Shown here one piece after another: positions 6,131-8,763 of a stretch of DNA of 8,763 nucleotides. This DNA comes from JAGLTZ01 sp023135015 (GTDB lineage Bacteria; Blakebacterota; Blakebacteria; Blakebacterales; Blakebacteraceae). The stretch lies in contig DAOVKT010000108.1 of NCBI GenBank assembly GCA_030631625.1, forward strand, positions 1 to 8,763, given 5' to 3'. Below the pieces are notes generated by a model, which was not told the DNA's origin, searched no databases, and saw nothing but the letters and a program-made list of their open reading frames with translations. Position 1 is the first letter of the stretch. Every line of letters begins with the position of its first letter. The position numbers and the translations under genes were made by a program.

Positions 6131-6982
6131 CTACTCAGAGGCCGAGCAGGTCCGGTCCCGGCCACCCTCTTTAGCCGCGTAAAGGGCGGTGTCCGCTGCG
6201 GAAACAACGTGCTCCGGATCGGTCATAGATGAATCCATAGAGGCCACCCCGACCGAAACCGTCACTGTGATCGTTTCCCCGGATGGCACCTCTTCCTCGT
6301 TTACAGGCTTCAGCTGCTCCGGGCCCGCTACCTCGAAACGCAGCATCTTGACCTGTCTGCGGACGCGTTCCCCCATAATAACGGCTCCGTCTGCTGCCGT
6401 TGAAGGAAGGATGCACAGGAACTCCTCCCCCCCGTAACGTCCCAACACATCGATACGGCGGAGACCCTTTTTCAGCACCTTTGCAACTTCTTTGAGAACC
6501 AGGTCTCCGGAGAGGTGTCCGTAGGTGTCGTTGATCCGCTTGAAGTGATCCAGATCCACCATCGCCACGCTCATCGGAAAACCGAAGCGCCTGGCCTTCT
6601 GGTACTCATCCTTGAGCAGATGCATTATCGCCCGCCTGTTGAACATACCGGTGAGATCATCCGTGTTGGCCAGCTCCTCGAGTTCATCCAGGCGCAGGAT
6701 GTCATGAATAGTAGTGTAAGCGAAGCGAACCACCATCAGCATGAAAAGGCTTGACAGGAAGAAGACCTCGGATGCAACCAGATCCTTATTAAAGGGACTG
6801 CCGGAAACGAGGAAGTAGAGGTAGACAGCATAGCCCACTGCGAAGAACATCATCAGGTTGCGCAGCGATGGCCACTGGCCACGGTCGGGCAGGATCCTGA
6901 TCAGATTCTGGGTTCGCCCCATGGCGCCCAGAATCATCAGCAACCCCAGCCCGATGAGAACTATAGATACCTGAGTTACCAC
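6131..6982 (-). CDS. Membrane-bound diguanylate cyclase (GGDEF)
   Basis: A 283-aa protein with three hydrophobic segments (about 4-22, 41-60 and 71-92), a short linker helix (RLDELEELANTDDLTGMFNRRA) and a complete GGDEF domain. The D-L-T-G-x-x-N-R-R start (109-117), the metal-binding V-D-L-D-H-F-K-x-I-N-D (142-152), Y-G-H-x-x-G-D and the active-site GGEEF (184-188) are all present, so it should make cyclic di-GMP from two GTP. The inhibitory I-site R175-R-I-D178 lies exactly five residues before the motif, so product inhibition is expected. No sensory domain beyond the membrane part is visible, and there is no EAL or HD-GYP partner. About 15 extra residues (VAGPEQLKPVNEEEVPSGE) sit before the last conserved strand VSVGVASMD. 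The start is GTG 6982; an in-frame stop lies two codons upstream and no strong ribosome site is visible. It is divergent from the MarR operon. Confidence 0.93.
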   Translation of the reverse strand: MVTQVSIVLIGLGLLMILGAMGRTQNLIRILPDRGQWPSLRNLMMFFAVGYAVYLYFLVSGSPFNKDLVASEVFFLSSLFMLMVVRFAYTTIHDILRLDELEELANTDDLTGMFNRRAIMHLLKDEYQKARRFGFPMSVAMVDLDHFKRINDTYGHLSGDLVLKEVAKVLKKGLRRIDVLGRYGGEEFLCILPSTAADGAVIMGERVRRQVKMLRFEVAGPEQLKPVNEEEVPSGETITVTVSVGVASMDSSMTDPEHVVSAADTALYAAKEGGRDRTCSASE

Positions 6983-7019
6983 AAATCAGTCATTACCCGA
7001 TTATTGGTAAAATCCCATG

Positions 7020-7046
7020 CGGATAAGCCCCACCCGGGGCCATCCG
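7020..7046 (-). promoter_or_regulatory. Strong hairpin in the GGDEF mRNA leader
   Basis: Arms CGGAT/ATCCG and GCCCC/GGGGC nest around a 4-base loop, with a small AA/C interior mismatch. That is ten GC-rich pairs in 27 bases. If transcription starts from the TATAAT at 7059-7064, this lies at the beginning of the GGDEF leader, about 40 bases before the GTG start. It may affect mRNA stability or translation. No T tract follows in either direction, so it is not an ordinary terminator, and it does not match a c-di-GMP riboswitch consensus that I know. Confidence 0.45.
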
Positions 7047-7058
7047 ACCTGCCCGGAA

Positions 7059-7090
7059 ATTATATTCCCTACCCCCGACGGGCCTGTCAG
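7059..7090 (-). promoter_or_regulatory. Candidate promoter of the GGDEF gene
   Basis: On the minus strand there is a perfect TATAAT (7059-7064). CTGACA (7085-7090, five of six to TTGACA) lies upstream with a 20-base spacer, longer than ideal, so the -10 carries most of the support. The start site would fall near 7052, giving a leader of about 70 bases. Confidence 0.42.
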
Positions 7091-7175
7091 CATGCATGGC
7101 TGTATGAGAAGAAATGGGTCGGAACAGGTATTTCAGAAAATAATGTCCGATATTCCATTTTCTTGGGTTCTGGAG

Positions 7176-7203
7176 TTGACAGGGAGCTATATTCATTCAT
7201 AAG
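7176..7203 (+). promoter_or_regulatory. Candidate promoter of the MarR-korD-korA operon
   Basis: A perfect TTGACA (7176-7181) is followed after 16 bases by CATAAG (7198-7203, four of six to TATAAT). It is the best plus-strand promoter in the spacer, puts the start site near 7210, and is immediately followed by the TTAACT palindrome, a position where a bound repressor would block transcription. Confidence 0.5.
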
Positions 7204-7214
7204 CTCGGCGCTTC

Positions 7215-7246
7215 GTTAACTCAGTTAAATAGTAATGGGGTTAACT
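7215..7246 (+). promoter_or_regulatory. Candidate MarR operator (TTAACT repeats)
   Basis: TTAACT-C-AGTTAA (7216-7228) is a perfect palindrome with a one-base centre. GTTAACT occurs at 7215-7221 and again at 7240-7246, 25 bp apart. MarR dimers commonly bind AT-rich palindromes of this size close to or downstream of their own promoter. The site is just after the predicted start site of the MarR gene, so autorepression is the likely role. The binding protein is inferred from position. Confidence 0.5.
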
Positions 7247-7317
7247 AAAAAGCCGTCAACCATAAGCCAGCCTTGTTTTCCGATGGGCTCGCTTGCTTCG
7301 GAGTGATGAGGAGCAGG

Positions 7318-7902
7318 ATGGATTACACGCGGTTTCTCCGGAATAGCCACATCTTCGCCTACGCAGTCCGCGACATCATGGAACGTAAATTCCTCAGGGA
7401 CACTTCTCCCCTTCCCCTCACCCTCTCACAGTTCCACCTCCTGAAACTGCTGTCGATAAACGGTCAGCACCAGGTGAGCGAAATAGCGGAATTCCTCGGT
7501 GTAAGTCCTGCGGCTGCTTCCAAGAACATAGACAAACTGGAAGGTTTAGGACTTATGGTGCGCACACCGTCGGAAGGGGATCGGAGGGCGACTCTCCTTT
7601 CAGTGAACTCGAAAGGACGCCGACTGGTAAAAGCTTATGAGGAACTCAAAGCAGCGCGCCTCTATCCAATTCTGGAAAGTTTCAAGCCTAAAGAAATCGA
7701 GGAGCTCACGCGACTTCTCGAACGCATCTCTGTGGAAGTCTTTAAACTCGAGGAGCCCCAGGAAGAGGAATCCGGCAACGGATACTGCCTGCGGTGTACG
7801 GGATACCTGGAGAGTGATTGTCCCGTGGGCGGAATCCGTGGTGGGTGTCCCTACGACAAAGTTCACAGGCACCTGAGGAACAAAACTGCGGAGAAGGTAT
7901 GA
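7318..7902 (+). CDS. MarR-family regulator with C-terminal four-cysteine motif
   Basis: A 194-aa regulator. The frame opens at a TTG (7273) and has ATGs at 7306 and 7318; I prefer 7318 because GAGGAG lies just upstream. Residues about 35-100 form the winged helix: LTLSQFHLLKLLS, recognition region VSEIAEFLGVSPAAASKNIDKLEGLGLM (53-80), and the wing R-T-P-S-E-G-D-R-R-A-T-L-L-S (82-95) with the family's D-R-R. Helical flanks serve dimerisation. After the usual MarR end (about 145) comes an acidic linker and a tail with C157-x2-C160-x7-C168-x8-C177 in YCLRC ... DCPVGG ... GGCPY, then a basic helix. Four closely spaced cysteines with C-P pairs suggest a metal or Fe-S site. The stop overlaps the korD start (ATGA), so production is coupled to the oxidoreductase subunits. 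It probably represses this operon; the ligand is unknown. Confidence 0.9.
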   Translation: MDYTRFLRNSHIFAYAVRDIMERKFLRDTSPLPLTLSQFHLLKLLSINGQHQVSEIAEFLGVSPAAASKNIDKLEGLGLMVRTPSEGDRRATLLSVNSKGRRLVKAYEELKAARLYPILESFKPKEIEELTRLLERISVEVFKLEEPQEEESGNGYCLRCTGYLESDCPVGGIRGGCPYDKVHRHLRNKTAEKV

Positions 7903-8210
7903 TGAAATACTGGCGAAAACCTCTGGACCTGGATCAGGTCACCGTTCCCCACGGGGATGTGATGATCATCACCGAACGCTGCAAGGGATGCGGATTCTGC
8001 GTTGAGTACTGTCCGAAGGGCGTATTGGAGCTCTCCGAGGAGTTCAACCGCAAAGGATACCATCCACCGAAAGTGGTCAAGCACGGGGAGTGCGTTAACT
8101 GCAACCTGTGCGAGATGATCTGCCCCGATTTCGCGATCTTCAGCGTGGAGCTGTCTGAGTCCGATGCAGCAGGCTCTGCTGCGGAGCAGAAGAAGGAGGA
8201 TTCCAATTGA
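7899..8210 (+). CDS. korD: 2-oxoacid:ferredoxin oxidoreductase, delta (ferredoxin) subunit
   Basis: A 103-aa polyferredoxin-type subunit with two complete C-x2-C-x2-C-x3-C-P motifs: C28, C31, C34, C38 and C65, C68, C71, C75. They are separated by a 26-residue connector, followed by C-P-D-F-A-I and a charged tail. In KorDABC-type enzymes this subunit passes electrons between the TPP/Fe-S core and external ferredoxin during oxidative decarboxylation of 2-oxoglutarate or a similar 2-oxoacid, or the reverse carboxylation. Start choice: ATG 7899 overlaps the MarR stop as ATGA and has GGAG five bases upstream; ATG 7902, one codon later, is equally possible. KorA begins at its stop codon. It is related to the orphan ferredoxin at 3175-3414 but has the standard C-P in both motifs. 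Delta-subunit identity rests on cysteine spacing and the adjoining KorA. Confidence 0.92.
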   Translation: MMKYWRKPLDLDQVTVPHGDVMIITERCKGCGFCVEYCPKGVLELSEEFNRKGYHPPKVVKHGECVNCNLCEMICPDFAIFSVELSESDAAGSAAEQKKEDSN

Positions 8211-8763
8211 AAACCGACCCTGCCGGCGTGCTGACGGGCGCGCACTACCTCGATGGAGACTTCGCCGCCGGTGAGGGAGTGATGGCCGCCGGTTGCCGCT
8301 TCGTGGCCGGCTACCCCATCACGCCTTCCACCGAGGTGGTGGAGCGCATCTCACGCAGATTTCCGTTGATGGGCGGCCAGTTCATCCAGATGGAGGACGA
8401 GATGGCGAGTATGGCCGCCGTGGTGGGGGCCTCATGGACCGGTACGAAGGCGATGACCGTCACCAGCGGCCCCGGCTTCAGCCTGATGATGGAAAACATC
8501 GGCCTGGCGGCGATGATGGAGACCCCCTGCGTAGTGGTGAACGTGCAGCGCGGTGGACCCTCGACGGGGCTACCGACGATGACGGGACAGGCGGACATGA
8601 TGCAGGCCCGCTGGGGTTCACACGGCGACTACGAGCTGATCTCCATGAGCCCCAAGTCGCCACAGGAGGCATTCGACCTGATGATCGACGCCTTTAACCT
8701 TTCGGAGATCTACCGGGTGCCGGTCATGTTCATGATGGACGAGTGCGTCGGTCACATGACCGA
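8207..8763 (+). CDS. korA: 2-oxoacid:ferredoxin oxidoreductase, alpha subunit (partial)
   Basis: The first 185 residues of the alpha subunit; the gene continues beyond the window. Hallmarks of the KorA/PorA pyrimidine-binding (TPP) domain are present: F-V-A-G-Y-P-I-T-P-S-T-E (32-43), E-D-E-M-A-S-M-A-A-V-V-G-A-S (63-76), T-S-G-P-G-F-S-L-M-M-E-N-I-G (86-99), Q-R-G-G-P-S-T-G-L-P-T (114-124), G-D-Y-E and D-E-C-V-G-H-M. The EDEMAS glutamate region and the T-S-G-P-G segment are the parts that contact TPP in this family. The start is TTG 8207, which overlaps the korD stop as TTGA; AAGGAGGA sits six bases before it, so the rare start is well supported and translation is coupled. The detailed sequence is of the 2-oxoglutarate type, but pyruvate or branched-chain substrates cannot be excluded from this part. 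A korB (beta, TPP-binding) gene is expected directly downstream. Confidence 0.95.
   Translation, partial: MKTDPAGVLTGAHYLDGDFAAGEGVMAAGCRFVAGYPITPSTEVVERISRRFPLMGGQFIQMEDEMASMAAVVGASWTGTKAMTVTSGPGFSLMMENIGLAAMMETPCVVVNVQRGGPSTGLPTMTGQADMMQARWGSHGDYELISMSPKSPQEAFDLMIDAFNLSEIYRVPVMFMMDECVGHMT

Noticed and set aside
7015..7095. Possible c-di-GMP riboswitch in the leader of the diguanylate cyclase gene.
   Set aside because: The hairpin is real, but the conserved GEMM-type loop and internal sequences I would expect are not present.
7004..7219. Open frames on both strands in the spacer between the GGDEF and MarR genes.
   Set aside because: The plus-strand frame starts at TTG without a ribosome site, and both cover promoter, hairpin and operator-like sequence; neither shows protein-like composition.
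8293..8697. Open frames of 134 aa (+) and 95 aa (-) near the right edge.
   Set aside because: Both are out of frame with the clear KorA reading frame, which runs unbroken from 8207 to the window end.
1..8763. tRNA, rRNA or CRISPR array.
   Set aside because: No cloverleaf-like sequence, rRNA segment or regularly spaced direct repeat was seen on reading both strands.

Overview
The window is about 8.8 kb of GC-rich bacterial chromosome with clear Shine-Dalgarno sites and several ATGA/TTGA-type gene overlaps. It holds a CusA/AcrB-type RND pump end, a very large secreted M14 metallopeptidase, a membrane-bound diguanylate cyclase and the start of a KorDA-type 2-oxoacid:ferredoxin oxidoreductase operon. 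This mix suggests a Gram-negative, probably anaerobic or facultative bacterium, perhaps an FCB-group or candidate-phylum lineage (Gemmatimonadota, Zixibacteria or Latescibacterota-like). That placement is an inference from gene content; no marker gene is present.

Left part (1-4140). The 3' end of an RND efflux transporter (+) meets, tail to tail and one base apart, a minus-strand series. In transcription order the series is a 60-aa protein, a 72-aa protein, a 79-aa two-cluster ferredoxin resembling KorD, and a 989-aa secreted zinc-carboxypeptidase-like protein. Two unusual palindromes sit here: a 38-bp near-perfect one at the end of the 72-aa gene, followed by a T tract on the minus strand, and a 75-bp element with perfect inverted arms and CTAG at both ends that looks like a tiny MITE.

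Middle (4200-6103). On the minus strand are acylphosphatase and a secreted protein combining an SH3-like segment, a charged helix and a BamE/SmpA-like C-terminus. Running the other way is a 200-aa protein of unknown function with a TPR-like helical region and a probable winged-helix end. The 190 bp between 5311 and 5500 is the divergent intergenic region; I found no convincing promoter pair in it.

Right part (6131-8763). A three-TM GGDEF diguanylate cyclase (minus strand) is divergent from a MarR-KorD-KorA operon (plus strand). The 335-bp spacer (6983-7317) holds a candidate promoter in each direction, a strong hairpin in the GGDEF leader, and a TTAACT-based palindrome that is a good candidate operator for the MarR protein. 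The MarR protein carries a four-cysteine C-terminal tail. Because it is translationally coupled to a ferredoxin-type delta subunit and a 2-oxoacid:ferredoxin oxidoreductase alpha subunit, a redox- or Fe-S-responsive autoregulated operon is the most interesting hypothesis in the window. KorA begins at a TTG overlapping the KorD stop and runs off the right edge; the beta (TPP) subunit would be expected just beyond.
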